Shown: piece after piece, positions 24,278 to 33,164 of the stretch
Layout of the letters: every line of letters begins with the position of its first letter
How positions within the stretch are numbered: position 1 is the stretch's first letter
Assembly: GCA_036678685.1 (NCBI GenBank)
Contig: JAZIHH010000005.1
Coordinates: 124,001-188,000, forward strand
Reading direction: 5' to 3'
Length of the DNA: 64,000 bases
DNA from: JAZIHH01 sp036678685
GTDB taxonomy: Bacteria; Bacillota; UBA4882; UBA10575
The notes under the pieces: model-generated
The model's database searches: none
What the model was told of the DNA's origin: nothing
The model's input: only the letters and a program-made list of their open reading frames with translations
Translations under genes and position numbers: made by a program

Positions 24278-25477
24278 ATGAAGCCTACCCGCCGGTTGTT
24301 TACCTCCGAATCTGTAACCGAGGGACACCCCGACAAAATTTGCGACCAAATCTCCGATGCGATTCTCGATGAAATTTTGACCAAGGACCCCAACGCCCGG
24401 GTGGCCTGTGAAACCGCGGTGACCACCGGTTTGATTTTGGTGATGGGCGAGATTACCACCGAGTGTTATGTGGATATTCCCCGTGTCGCCCGGGAAACCG
24501 TGCGGCAGATTGGATACACAAGGGCCAAATACGGGTTCGACGCGGATACATGCGCGGTGATAACAAGCATTGACGAGCAGTCACCCGATATTGCCATGGG
24601 GGTTGACAGTTCCTGGGAGACCAAGAGCGGGGAAAAAAGCGATCCCTTTGATATCCTGGGCGCCGGGGACCAGGGGATGGTTTTTGGTTACGCCTCGGAC
24701 GAGACTCCGGAGTATATGCCGATGCCGATTTCCCTTGCCCACCGGCTCGCCCGCCGGCTGGCGGAGGTGAGAAAGAAAAATATCCTTCCTTACCTACGAC
24801 CGGACGGGAAAACCCAGGTGACAGTGGAATATGAGGATGAAAAACCGGTGAGGGTTGATACCGTGGTCGTCTCCGCCCAGCATCACCCGGAGATCGATCT
24901 GAAGGTCCTCCGCCAGGGGATCCTGGAAGAAGTGATCAAGCCGACCATCCCGCCGGAATATTTGGATGCCAAAACCAAGTATTTTATCAATCCCACCGGC
25001 CGCTTTGTCACCGGCGGACCGCAGGGTGATTCCGGTTTAACCGGGCGGAAAATTATCGTCGACACTTACGGCGGCATGGCCAGTCACGGCGGGGGAGCCT
25101 TTTCCGGAAAGGATCCGACCAAAGTTGACCGGTCCGCGGCCTATGCCGCCCGGTACGTGGCAAAGAATATTGTGGCGGCCGGGTTGGCCCGGCGTTGTGA
25201 GATCCAGGTGGCTTACGCCATAGGGGTGGCGCGCCCGGTTTCGGTGACGGTCAACACTTTCAATACCGGCCGTCTTAGCCCGGAATGGCTGGAAGAATTA
25301 ATCCTGGAAGTCTTTGATTTGCGGCCGGCCGCGATCATTCAAAACATGGATCTCCGGCGCCCCCTTTACCGGCAGGTGGCAAGTTACGGTCATTTCGGGC
25401 GGCTGGATTTGGACCTTCCGTGGGAAAAACTGGATAAAGTTGCCGTGTTACGGGAAAAAGCCGGGCTGGGAAGTTAG
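24278..25477 (+). CDS. metK: S-adenosylmethionine synthetase
   Basis: Makes S-adenosylmethionine from methionine and ATP. The 399-residue protein has the N-terminal SESVTEGHPDKICDQISDA (near 9), GAGDQGMVFGYA (near 129) and the P-loop-like GGGAFSGKDPTKVDRSAAY (near 271). ATG 24278 follows GGAAGGAAG. It is under S-box feedback control; the long leader carries a direct repeat of CTATAAACGA just before the ribosome site. It appears monocistronic, as rpmE has its own promoter. Confidence 0.97.
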   Translation: MKPTRRLFTSESVTEGHPDKICDQISDAILDEILTKDPNARVACETAVTTGLILVMGEITTECYVDIPRVARETVRQIGYTRAKYGFDADTCAVITSIDEQSPDIAMGVDSSWETKSGEKSDPFDILGAGDQGMVFGYASDETPEYMPMPISLAHRLARRLAEVRKKNILPYLRPDGKTQVTVEYEDEKPVRVDTVVVSAQHHPEIDLKVLRQGILEEVIKPTIPPEYLDAKTKYFINPTGRFVTGGPQGDSGLTGRKIIVDTYGGMASHGGGAFSGKDPTKVDRSAAYAARYVAKNIVAAGLARRCEIQVAYAIGVARPVSVTVNTFNTGRLSPEWLEELILEVFDLRPAAIIQNMDLRRPLYRQVASYGHFGRLDLDLPWEKLDKVAVLREKAGLGS

Positions 25478-25491
25478 CGGCACCAACTATC

Positions 25492-25520
25492 TTGCAGATC
25501 CGATTTACCTGTGATATAAT
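25492..25520 (+). promoter_or_regulatory. Promoter of rpmE
   Basis: TTGCAG, 17 bases, TATAAT, with extended -10 (TGA before the box). Confidence 0.8.
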
Positions 25521-25557
25521 TTATTAGTTGATAGAGCAGGAAAGAAGGTGAGCTATA

Positions 25558-25767
25558 ATGAAAAAGGGTATTCATCCGGAATATCACGAAGCAACTGTAT
25601 CCTGCGTTTGCGGGGAGACTTTTGTTACCGGTTCGGTAAAAAAAGAAATTCGCGTGGAGATTTGTTCCAAATGCCACCCGCTTTTCACCGGGAAACAACG
25701 GATTGTGGACTCCGGCGGGCAGGTTGAAAAGTTTCAAAAGCGTTATGAGAAGAGAAAACAGGCTTAA
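25558..25767 (+). CDS. rpmE: 50S ribosomal protein L31 (zinc-binding form)
   Basis: A 69-residue type A L31. It opens MKKGIHPEYHEATVSCVCGE and has the zinc ligands Cys16/Cys18 and the CSKC pair near 36-39, so it is the C+ (zinc) form rather than the zinc-independent paralogue. ATG 25558 follows GAAGGTGAG. It has its own strong promoter and precedes a DUF1385 gene, as in many Firmicutes. Confidence 0.95.
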   Translation: MKKGIHPEYHEATVSCVCGETFVTGSVKKEIRVEICSKCHPLFTGKQRIVDSGGQVEKFQKRYEKRKQA

Positions 25768-25832
25768 ACCGGCGCTCTTCTCTTTGTCTTGTCCACTCAC
25801 GAATCTTTGTCCTCTCCGATAACGGCAAGAAG

Positions 25833-26780
25833 GTGAAGAATTTGTCCGAAAATTTTCACTTCGGTGGCCAGGGTGTTTTGGAAGGGGTAATGATGCGCGG
25901 CCGCCGGCATTATGCGGTGGCCGTCCGGCGGAAGGCGGATGAAATCGTCCTGGAAAGCCGGGAAATCGGCTCATATCTCCAGAAATATCCGATCTTAAAA
26001 CGTCCGCTTATCCGTGGCATAGTGGCCCTGGGGGAAGCTTTTGTCCTCGGCTTAAAAGCGTTGCAATTTTCCGCCAACCAATTAATGGAGGAAGAAGGCG
26101 AAGAAGAACTTTCCGGCCGGGAAATGGCCGTGGCCATTATTTTGGCGGTGGGGATGACCGTTTTACTTTTTATCGTTTTACCACTGCTTTTACGCCAGTT
26201 GACCGCCAGGTTTATCCCCGGCCTTTTTTGGCGGAATTTGAGCGAGGGTCTCTTCCGCGCCCTGATTTTTGCCGGTTATATCGGCGTTGTTTCCACAATT
26301 AAAGATATTCAGCGGGTCTTTGCCTACCACGGTGCGGAGCACCAAGTGATCCACACTTATGAAGCCGGGGAGGAGTTAACGGTAGAAAACGCCAGGAAGA
26401 AGTCGCCTCTTCACCCGCGCTGCGGGACGAGTTTTCTCCTCTTTGTGGTGCTCATCAGCGCCGTTCTCTTTTCCTTTCTGGGAGAGCAGACCCTGCTTAT
26501 GCGTTTTGTGTCACGGTTGTTGCTTCTTCCGCTGGTGGCCGGAATTTCCTACGAAGTGATTAAGCTCTCCGGGAAAAGCAATACTTTTTTTCTCTGGCGG
26601 TGGTTGAGCAAACCCGGGCTTTTACTGCAACGCCTGACAACGCGCACACCCGACGATAAGCAGTTAAAAGTGGCGATTATGGCTTTGCAGAAAGTTTTGG
26701 CCTTGGAAAGCAACGCCGGTGTCCAGCCGGTAGATTTTAACGCCGCCGCCATGAAGAATGAGGGTGAGAGCTGTGTTTGA
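25833..26780 (+). CDS. DUF1385 family membrane protein
   Basis: A 315-residue protein of unknown function, conserved next to rpmE and prfA. The N-terminal block FGGQGVLEGVMMRGRRHYAV is diagnostic. Hydrophobic segments lie near 100-125, 135-160 and 200-240, and a second family block AYHGAEHQVIHTYEAGEELT with HPRCGTSF sits between them, suggesting metal or ligand binding. GTG 25833 was taken; TTG 25842 is an alternative better spaced from AGAAGG. The end overlaps the start of prfA. Confidence 0.85.
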   Translation: MKNLSENFHFGGQGVLEGVMMRGRRHYAVAVRRKADEIVLESREIGSYLQKYPILKRPLIRGIVALGEAFVLGLKALQFSANQLMEEEGEEELSGREMAVAIILAVGMTVLLFIVLPLLLRQLTARFIPGLFWRNLSEGLFRALIFAGYIGVVSTIKDIQRVFAYHGAEHQVIHTYEAGEELTVENARKKSPLHPRCGTSFLLFVVLISAVLFSFLGEQTLLMRFVSRLLLLPLVAGISYEVIKLSGKSNTFFLWRWLSKPGLLLQRLTTRTPDDKQLKVAIMALQKVLALESNAGVQPVDFNAAAMKNEGESCV

Positions 26781-27861
26781 AAAACTGGAGGCCATAAAGA
26801 AAAAGTACGAAGAGTTGGGGGAGAAACTGGCTGACCCGAAAGTGGCAACCGACCCCCGGGAAATGCAAAGACTGGCCAAGGCCCATGCGGACTTGGCCGC
26901 TATTGTTTCCACCTATGAGAAATACCGCCGGGTAAAAGCCGATATTAAAGCGGCCCGCGCCCTGCTGGAGGAGAAACTTTCCGAAGAGGAAGTCCTCCTG
27001 TTAAAAAAAGATCTCAGTGAAATGGAGACCAGGGAGAAGGAACTGCGCGAACAATTAAAAATTCAACTTCTCCCCAAGGATCCCAACGATGAAAAAAATG
27101 TTCTTGTCGAGATCCGGGCGGGAACCGGTGGCGAAGAGGCCGCCCTTTTTGCCGGCGATCTCTTCCGCATGTATAACCGTTATGCCGAGTCGCAGGGGTG
27201 GAATGTGGAGCTTATGAGCGCCAACCCTACAGAATTGGGCGGTTTTAAAGAAGTGATCTTCCTGGTGGAAGGGAGAGGTGTTTACTCCCGGCTGAAGTTT
27301 GAAAGCGGTGTCCACCGGGTACAGCGGGTGCCGGTTACCGAGGCCGGGGGAAGGATCCACACTTCTGCGGCTACGGTGGCGGTTTTACCGGAAGCCGAAG
27401 AAGTCGAGGTGGAACTGAACCCCAATGACCTGCGTATCGATGTTTTCCGTGCTTCCGGCCATGGCGGGCAGCATGTCAATACCACCGACTCGGCGGTGCG
27501 TATTACCCACCTGCCGACCGGGATGGTTGTTACCTGCCAGGATGAAAAGTCGCAGTTAAAAAATAGGGAAAAAGCCTTAAAGATTCTCCGGGCCAGACTT
27601 TTGGACCAGATGCGCCGGGAACAACAGGCCGAGTTGGCCAATGTCCGCCGGAGCATGATCAAGTCGGGCGACCGGAGTGAACGGATCCGTACCTACAATT
27701 TTCCTCAGAACCGGGTGACCGACCACCGGATCGGTTTGACCCTGCACCGTTTGGAGGAGATCATGGGCGGCGATCTGGAGGCGCTTATCTCCGCCTTGCT
27801 CATTGCCGAACAAACGGAAAAACTCAAGCAGGTGGACGGGGAGGCTGCCAATGGGGGTTGA
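26773..27861 (+). CDS. prfA: Peptide chain release factor 1
   Basis: Recognises UAA and UAG stop codons and releases the peptide. The 362-residue protein carries the universal GGQ motif in SGHGGQHVNTTDSAVR (near 230). GTG 26773 (giving MFEKLEAI, the usual RF1 start) follows GAGGGTGAG; the ATG at 26758 would add five residues. It overlaps the end of the DUF1385 gene and the start of prmC, so the three are translationally coupled. RF1 is methylated on the GGQ Gln by the neighbour PrmC. Confidence 0.95.
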   Translation: MFEKLEAIKKKYEELGEKLADPKVATDPREMQRLAKAHADLAAIVSTYEKYRRVKADIKAARALLEEKLSEEEVLLLKKDLSEMETREKELREQLKIQLLPKDPNDEKNVLVEIRAGTGGEEAALFAGDLFRMYNRYAESQGWNVELMSANPTELGGFKEVIFLVEGRGVYSRLKFESGVHRVQRVPVTEAGGRIHTSAATVAVLPEAEEVEVELNPNDLRIDVFRASGHGGQHVNTTDSAVRITHLPTGMVVTCQDEKSQLKNREKALKILRARLLDQMRREQQAELANVRRSMIKSGDRSERIRTYNFPQNRVTDHRIGLTLHRLEEIMGGDLEALISALLIAEQTEKLKQVDGEAANGG

Positions 27862-28741
27862 TGTAAAAACCGCCCTTTCTTCCACCACTTCATTTTTGGC
27901 CGGCCGCGGCCTGGAAAACCCCCGACTGGAAGCGGAGATTCTTCTCGCCCATGTCCTGCAGGTCACCCGGTTAAACCTATACACGGCGCCGGACCGCCCT
28001 TTGCACGCTGAAGAAATCCGCCGGTTTAAAGAACTGCTCCGGTTGCGGCTGGCAGGGACCCCCACGGCTTATCTTACCGGGAAAAAATCCTTTCTGAAGT
28101 GGGAGTTTAAAGTTACGCCGGCCGTCTTGATTCCCCGCCCCGAAACGGAACTGCTGGTGGAAAAGGCGGTTGCCGCCGCCAGAGAACGGGGGGGAAAAGG
28201 AAGGTTGCTGGATCTGGGTACCGGCAGCGGCGCGGTGGCGATCTCCCTCGCCCATTACCTGCCGGACTGTCTGGTCGATGCCGTGGATCTTTCGCCGGAG
28301 GCGGTGGCGGTGGCCCGAGAAAATGCCCGCCGCCTGGGCGTGGAGGAGAAAGTGACTTTTTATACCGGCGATCTTTTTTCCGCTTTGCCGCCGGAGAAAA
28401 AACACAGCTATTTAGGGATTGTTTCTAATCCTCCCTATATACCCAGCCCGGTTCTTTCCACCCTTTCCCGGGAAGTGCAGGTGGAACCGCGGTTGGCTTT
28501 GGACGGCGGGGAAAACGGTCTGGCAGTGATTACCCGCATTCTTCAGCAGGCCGAAGCGTATCTTCTCCCCGGAGGCTTTCTCGCCCTGGAACACGGGGCC
28601 GACCAGCAGCTTCCGGTCAAAGAACGGGCGGAAGCGGAAGGATTTCACGGGATTGTTTCGTACCAAGACCTTGCCGGGCACCCGCGGGTGATGATTTTTT
28701 CCCGGGAAGATTCTAAGAAGGCAGGACAAAGTCAGGGATAA
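27851..28741 (+). CDS. prmC: Release factor glutamine methyltransferase PrmC
   Basis: Methylates the Gln of the GGQ motif in RF1 and RF2. The 296-residue protein has an N-terminal helical domain (about 1-90), then a Rossmann methyltransferase with the SAM motif DLGTGSGAVAIS (near 120) and the catalytic SNPPYIPS (near 195). ATG 27851 lies inside the end of prfA. The gene order prfA-prmC is conserved across bacteria. Confidence 0.94.
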   Translation: MGVDVKTALSSTTSFLAGRGLENPRLEAEILLAHVLQVTRLNLYTAPDRPLHAEEIRRFKELLRLRLAGTPTAYLTGKKSFLKWEFKVTPAVLIPRPETELLVEKAVAAARERGGKGRLLDLGTGSGAVAISLAHYLPDCLVDAVDLSPEAVAVARENARRLGVEEKVTFYTGDLFSALPPEKKHSYLGIVSNPPYIPSPVLSTLSREVQVEPRLALDGGENGLAVITRILQQAEAYLLPGGFLALEHGADQQLPVKERAEAEGFHGIVSYQDLAGHPRVMIFSREDSKKAGQSQG

Positions 28742-28743
28742 GT

Positions 28744-30105
28744 ATGACAAGACCGTTTTCCTTTTTACGGCGCCTCTCGCCACAACAGGTTTTAGTATGC
28801 GGATTTGCCGGGATGATCCTGGCAGGTTCATTGTTGCTGCGGTTGCCTGCAGCTTCTACCGCCGGCGAGCCGCTCCGTTATATTGACGCCCTTTTTACCG
28901 CCGCCTCCGCCGTGTGTGTGACCGGCCTGGTAGTGGTGGATACGGGCACAACTTTGTCCTTTTTCGGGCAACTGGTGGTCTTACTCTTGATTCAATTCGG
29001 CGGATTGGGATTCATGACCCTTTCCACAACCCTGGCGCTTCTTATAGGAAAAAGAATCGGGTTAAGAGAACGGGTTTTGCTTCAAGAAGCATACAACCAA
29101 CTGGACTTGTCGGGATTGGTCCGGCTGGTCAGGAAGATTTTACTGGTTACTGTCCTTGTGGAAAGCTGCGGCGCGCTTTTTTTATTTCTCCGTTTTTCCC
29201 GTTTGATGACAAAGCCGGAGGCATTGTACTATGGGGTATTTCATGCTGTTTCCGCTTTTTGTAACGCCGGATTTGACCTTTTCGGCCGGTTTTATGGCTC
29301 CTTTTCCAGTCTGTCTGCTTTTACGGCGGACTGGTGGGTTTGTCTGGTAATTGCCGGTCTTTTCATAACCGGTGGTTTGGGGTTTCCAGTGTTGGTCGAC
29401 ATAAAACAAAGATTGCAGGGTAAAGAACGTCTTTCACTTCATTCCCGCCTGGTACTTCTGGTCACCTTGTTTTTGATTGTCAGCGGTTTTATTCTTTTCT
29501 TTCTTTTGGAACATAATAACCCCGACACTTTGGGTAGACAACCGGCAGCCGCCAAAGTACTTGCCGCTTTTTTTCACGCCGTAACCACGAGAACAGCGGG
29601 TTTCAGCACTTTGGAAGTTAACAGGTTCAGGGAGATTACGCTTTTTGCCTTGCTTTTTTTCATGTTTATCGGCGCCTCGCCGAGTTCCACCGGGGGCGGG
29701 ATCAAGACCACCACCTTTGGCGTATTGATCTTGACTGTCTGGTCGGTAATCCGCGGGCGCCGGGATACCGAACTCTTCGAACGGCGGTTACCCGGCGAGG
29801 TGATTTTGAAAGCGTTGACGATAACTTTTATTGCCGCTACTTTGATTGTGCTGGTTACCATTTTGCTCAAGTTAACGGATAATCTCCCTTTCCTTCCGGT
29901 TCTTTTCGAAGTGGTTTCCGCCTTCGGCACGGTCGGTCTATCCACCGGAATCACGCCCTATCTTTCTGATCCCGGGCGTCTCTTGCTGATTGTTACTATG
30001 TTTTCCGGAAGAGTAGGCCTGTTAACCATTGTCTTGGCTTTGGCCCGCGGTATGCAAGGCAACGACGGCATACGTTTTCCGGAAGAAAAAATCATTATTG
30101 GTTAG
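28744..30105 (+). CDS. ktrB: KtrB/TrkH-type potassium transporter, membrane subunit
   Basis: The ion-conducting subunit of a potassium (Na+-coupled) uptake system. The 453-residue protein has four pore-type repeats; selectivity-filter-like segments are visible as SAVCVTGL (near 57), SAFCNAGFD (near 173), TTRTAGFSTLE (near 280) and SAFGTVGLSTG (near 397), each with the central Gly, and about eight or more hydrophobic helices. The length fits KtrB. The RCK subunit gene ktrA follows 11 bases downstream. Confidence 0.9.
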   Translation: MTRPFSFLRRLSPQQVLVCGFAGMILAGSLLLRLPAASTAGEPLRYIDALFTAASAVCVTGLVVVDTGTTLSFFGQLVVLLLIQFGGLGFMTLSTTLALLIGKRIGLRERVLLQEAYNQLDLSGLVRLVRKILLVTVLVESCGALFLFLRFSRLMTKPEALYYGVFHAVSAFCNAGFDLFGRFYGSFSSLSAFTADWWVCLVIAGLFITGGLGFPVLVDIKQRLQGKERLSLHSRLVLLVTLFLIVSGFILFFLLEHNNPDTLGRQPAAAKVLAAFFHAVTTRTAGFSTLEVNRFREITLFALLFFMFIGASPSSTGGGIKTTTFGVLILTVWSVIRGRRDTELFERRLPGEVILKALTITFIAATLIVLVTILLKLTDNLPFLPVLFEVVSAFGTVGLSTGITPYLSDPGRLLLIVTMFSGRVGLLTIVLALARGMQGNDGIRFPEEKIIIG

Positions 30106-30116
30106 CGGGGATTGAC

Positions 30117-30779
30117 ATGAAAAAACAATTTATCGTCATCGGACTTGGCCGTTTTGGCAGCAGCGTGGCCCGTACCCTGGCCGGGTTGGGCCAGGAAGTG
30201 CTGGCCGTGGATATTGACGAGGAAAGGGTAAAACAACTCGCCCCGGTGGTTACCCATGCCGTCCAGGCCGACACGACGGATGCCGGGACCCTAAGATCCC
30301 TGGGCGTCGGGAATTTTGACGTAGGAGTGGTGGCCATCGGGGAGAACTTGCAGGCCGGTATTCTCACGGCCTTGCTCTTAAAGGAACTGGGCGTGCCCCA
30401 TGTGGTGGCCAAAGTCGCCAATGAGCTGCACGGACAGGTTATGGAGAAAATCGGAGTCGACCGGATCATCTATCCCGAGCGGGAAATGGGAAAGAGACTG
30501 GCCCACAGTCTGGTTTCCCCCAGTTTACTTGATTATATTGAGCTGGCGGAAGATTACCGGATCGAAGAGGTGGTAGCGCCGAAAAGCATGGACGGCAAAA
30601 CTCTGCGCGATCTGAATCTCCGCAATAAACTGGGGATTTCCGTCATTGTCATCAAAAGGGGTGAAGACAATATGATCATTTCCCCCGGCGCCGAAGCGGT
30701 GGTCTACCAAGGGGATACTTTGGTCATCATCGGGAAAAACAGCGATTTATCCCGTCTGAACCGGTTGTTTGAAGATTAA
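30117..30779 (+). CDS. ktrA: KtrA/TrkA-type RCK regulatory subunit
   Basis: The cytoplasmic nucleotide-binding gate of the KtrAB potassium transporter. The 220 residues form one RCK_N domain (Rossmann motif GLGRFGSSVARTLA near 8, followed by the acidic VDIDEE) and one RCK_C domain (about 135-215). In Firmicutes KtrA binds ATP/ADP, and c-di-AMP at RCK_C; the sequence does not prove the latter. ATG 30117 follows GCGGGGATTGAC. It is co-transcribed with ktrB. Confidence 0.9.
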   Translation: MKKQFIVIGLGRFGSSVARTLAGLGQEVLAVDIDEERVKQLAPVVTHAVQADTTDAGTLRSLGVGNFDVGVVAIGENLQAGILTALLLKELGVPHVVAKVANELHGQVMEKIGVDRIIYPEREMGKRLAHSLVSPSLLDYIELAEDYRIEEVVAPKSMDGKTLRDLNLRNKLGISVIVIKRGEDNMIISPGAEAVVYQGDTLVIIGKNSDLSRLNRLFED

Positions 30780-30788
30780 ATACTAAAG

Positions 30789-30930
30789 GCCGTCCGCCGC
30801 TAAGGGCGGAAAGCCGTGAAGGGTGGAAAGGTCCGCCTTTCACCGCGACGGCTGTTTCTTCCTCCAAAAGTGCCAATAAAAACGGAATGATAAAGTTCAT
30901 TCCTTTCTTTTGTCTAAAGCCGGCACTTTT
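30789..30930 (+). ncRNA. Unassigned structured RNA between ktrA and the HypB-like gene
   Basis: Two folds lie in tandem. Fold 1 (30789-30852): outer stem GCCGTC/GACGGC enclosing hairpins CCGCC/GGCGG and GGTGgAAAGG/CCTTTCACC, a three-way junction with unpaired GCTAA and AAAGCCGTGAA. Fold 2 (30866-30930): outer stem AAAAGTGCC/GGCACTTTT enclosing GGAATGA/TCATTCC. Either may be a terminator for ktrA or a riboswitch-like leader for the gene that starts at 30986. I could not match it to a known riboswitch class. Confidence 0.4.
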
Positions 30931-30985
30931 GCGTAATAATTATAAAGGAGTCAATAACAGGCAACAACAGGGAGGAGGCGGCCGT

Positions 30986-31657
30986 ATGGGAACTTCGTTT
31001 TGGGAGAGGAGAATCGCGGAGAATAGAAAGCAGGCCCGGGAGAACGAGCTGTTTTTGGCTTCCCGGAAAGTAATCGCCTTTAACCTGCTGGGAAGCTCCG
31101 GGGCGGGCAAAACGCAACTGCTCAGGAGAACCCACGAAATCTTGCAAGGAAGAATCCCCCTTCAGGTAGTGCAGGGTTCGCCGGCAGCGGGTTTGGATAT
31201 GGAAAAACTGCGGGCGTTGGGCATCCCCGTTTCCGCGGCCAAAGAAGACAACGCCGGCGGTTATCTTAAAGCCGGGGAAGTCGGTCCCGCCCTCCGGCGG
31301 TTACCCCTTTCCCCGGGAAGTTTGGTCTTTATCGAAAACCCGGGGGAATTATTCTCACCCGTTGATTTTTATGTGGGAGAAAACTGCCGGGTTCTGGTGC
31401 ACAGTGTGGCGGAAGGGGATGACAAGCCGTTAAAATTCCCCCGGGCTTATGCCGGGACGGATCTGGTCATTCTTAATAAAATCGACCTCTTGCCGTTTTC
31501 CGATTTTTCTCCGAAAAAGTTTACCGCCCATCTCCGGCAGGTCAACCCCGGTGCGGAGCTTCTGGCCGTATCCTGCCGGACCGGTGTGGGTCTGGATTCC
31601 TGGCGGGACTGGCTGTTGAAGTATTGCGGGGAGAGCCTGGTTGAAGAGAGCGGGTGA
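30986..31657 (+). CDS. HypB-like GTPase lacking metal-binding residues
   Basis: HypB is the GTPase that helps insert nickel into [NiFe]-hydrogenase. This 223-residue protein keeps the HypB framework: P-loop FNLLGSSGAGKTQLL (near 36), the switch region LVFIENPGELFSP, VAEGDDKPLKFPRAY and NKIDLLP. However, the residues that bind metal in the HypB GTPase domain are changed: the Cys-His pair expected after the second strand reads GGYLKA, and the Cys of the NLVCP-type motif is Ser (ELFSP). The N-terminal CXXCGC and His-rich stretch are also absent. ATG 30986 follows GGGAGGAGG. It may be a repurposed or degenerate HypB; no hypA or other hyp genes are nearby. Confidence 0.75.
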   Translation: MGTSFWERRIAENRKQARENELFLASRKVIAFNLLGSSGAGKTQLLRRTHEILQGRIPLQVVQGSPAAGLDMEKLRALGIPVSAAKEDNAGGYLKAGEVGPALRRLPLSPGSLVFIENPGELFSPVDFYVGENCRVLVHSVAEGDDKPLKFPRAYAGTDLVILNKIDLLPFSDFSPKKFTAHLRQVNPGAELLAVSCRTGVGLDSWRDWLLKYCGESLVEESG

Positions 31658-31678
31658 AGCAGGCCGGACCAGGGCTGA

Positions 31679-31707
31679 TTGACTTTTTCCCTACGGCGTG
31701 CTATACT
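31679..31707 (+). promoter_or_regulatory. Promoter of homoserine dehydrogenase gene
   Basis: TTGACT, 17 bases, TATACT; about 90 bases of leader precede ATG 31797. Confidence 0.75.
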
Positions 31708-31796
31708 GACATAAAATTATTCACCTGTTATTTTGTAGTTCTGGTGACGGTCCGGGTGCGGGAAGACGAAGACCATAAAAAGGCGAGGGAGGACAG

Positions 31797-33107
31797 ATGG
31801 AACAAACGGTAATCAATATCGGACTGATGGGAGTTGGTACGGTTGGTACCGGAGTCGCCCGGGTGTTGTTGACCAAAGGTGATTTGCTCACCGCCCGTTC
31901 CGGAGTCCGGCTGAGGCTAAAAACCGTTGTCGATGTAGACTGGGACCGGGAACGGGACTTGAATTTGGACGAAGTAAAAGTCAGTACCAAGGTGGAAGAT
32001 ATTATCAACGATCCGGAGATTGACATTGTGGTGGAGACCATTGGCGGTTACGAGCCGGCCTTTACATATTTGTCACAAGCCCTGGCTGCCCGCAAACATG
32101 TCATCACCGCCAACAAGGCCCTGCTGGCCACAAAAGGGCGGGAACTTTTCTCCCTGGCAAAGGCCAACCGGGTGAACATTCTCTTCGAAGCCAGTGTCGG
32201 CGGGGGTATTCCGGTGCTCAAAGGCTTGCGGGAAGGGCTGGTGGCCAATAAGATTCTTGGCCTCTACGGCATAGTGAACGGGACCTCCAATTATATTCTG
32301 ACCCGGATGCATCAGGAGGATTTGGAATTTGCCGAGGCCCTGCGCGAAGCCCAGATCAAGGGCTTTGCCGAGGCCGATCCTTCCCTGGATATCAGCGGGA
32401 TTGATGCCGCGCATAAACTGGCCATCCTGGCGGCGTTGGCTTCCGGGGGCCTGGTGGATTTTCATTCGATTCCGGTGGAGGGGATTTCTTCCATCACTCC
32501 CCTTGATATCAACTACGCCAAGAGTTTTGGGTATGTGATTAAACTCCTTGCCGTCTGCCGGTTTGTTGGCGAACGGGTGGATTTACGGGTCCATCCCACG
32601 TTGGTACCGGAGGATCACCTTCTGGCCGCCGTCGACAACGAACTCAATGCCGTCTTTATCACCGGCGATCTGGTCGGCGATACGATGTTTTATGGGCCGG
32701 GCGCCGGGCAGAACCCTACGGCCAGCGCGGTGGTGAGCGATATTATCGATTTGGCCCGGGATCTGCGGTTAAAAAACGGAGAGTCTCTTACCGGTCTCGT
32801 TATTGATACGGAAAAGACCCTTTCCCTCCTGCCCCTGGGTGAGATCTCCAACCGTTACTACCTGCGGCTGTTTACCCGGGACCGGCCGGGCATCCTGGCG
32901 CAAATTGCCGGAGTGCTTGGGGAAAACAATATTTCCATCTCTTCGGTGGTCCAGTTGGAAGCCCACGGGGAAAAAGAGTTTGTCCCGATTGTGCTTTTGA
33001 CCCATGAAGCCCCGGAGAAATCTTTAAACAAAGCCTTAAAGAAAATCGGGGAATTTGCTTTCATTCGTCCTGATATCCTCCGGCTGAGGCTTTTTCAACC
33101 CCATTGA
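31797..33107 (+). CDS. hom: Homoserine dehydrogenase with C-terminal ACT domain
   Basis: Reduces aspartate semialdehyde to homoserine, the branch point to threonine and methionine. The 436-residue protein has the NAD(P)-binding GLMGVGTVGTGVARVL (near 8), the catalytic region GGGIPVLKGLREGL and GTSNYILTRM (near 163), the substrate block FAEADPSLDISGIDAAHKLA, and an ACT domain (about 350-430, DRPGILAQIAGVLGENNISI) that probably senses an amino acid product. ATG 31797 follows GCGAGGGAGG. It has its own promoter and no close operon partner. Confidence 0.94.
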   Translation: MEQTVINIGLMGVGTVGTGVARVLLTKGDLLTARSGVRLRLKTVVDVDWDRERDLNLDEVKVSTKVEDIINDPEIDIVVETIGGYEPAFTYLSQALAARKHVITANKALLATKGRELFSLAKANRVNILFEASVGGGIPVLKGLREGLVANKILGLYGIVNGTSNYILTRMHQEDLEFAEALREAQIKGFAEADPSLDISGIDAAHKLAILAALASGGLVDFHSIPVEGISSITPLDINYAKSFGYVIKLLAVCRFVGERVDLRVHPTLVPEDHLLAAVDNELNAVFITGDLVGDTMFYGPGAGQNPTASAVVSDIIDLARDLRLKNGESLTGLVIDTEKTLSLLPLGEISNRYYLRLFTRDRPGILAQIAGVLGENNISISSVVQLEAHGEKEFVPIVLLTHEAPEKSLNKALKKIGEFAFIRPDILRLRLFQPH

Positions 33108-33164
33108 AGCAGGATTTGGCTTGGCCCATGGGATATAATAAGAACATAGGAGGTTAGCAAGTAC

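Noticed and set aside
30789..30852. c-di-AMP (ydaO), NiCo or c-di-GMP riboswitch identity for the RNA after ktrA
   Set aside because: The location near ktr genes is suggestive, but the conserved core sequences of those classes were not seen, so it is left unassigned.
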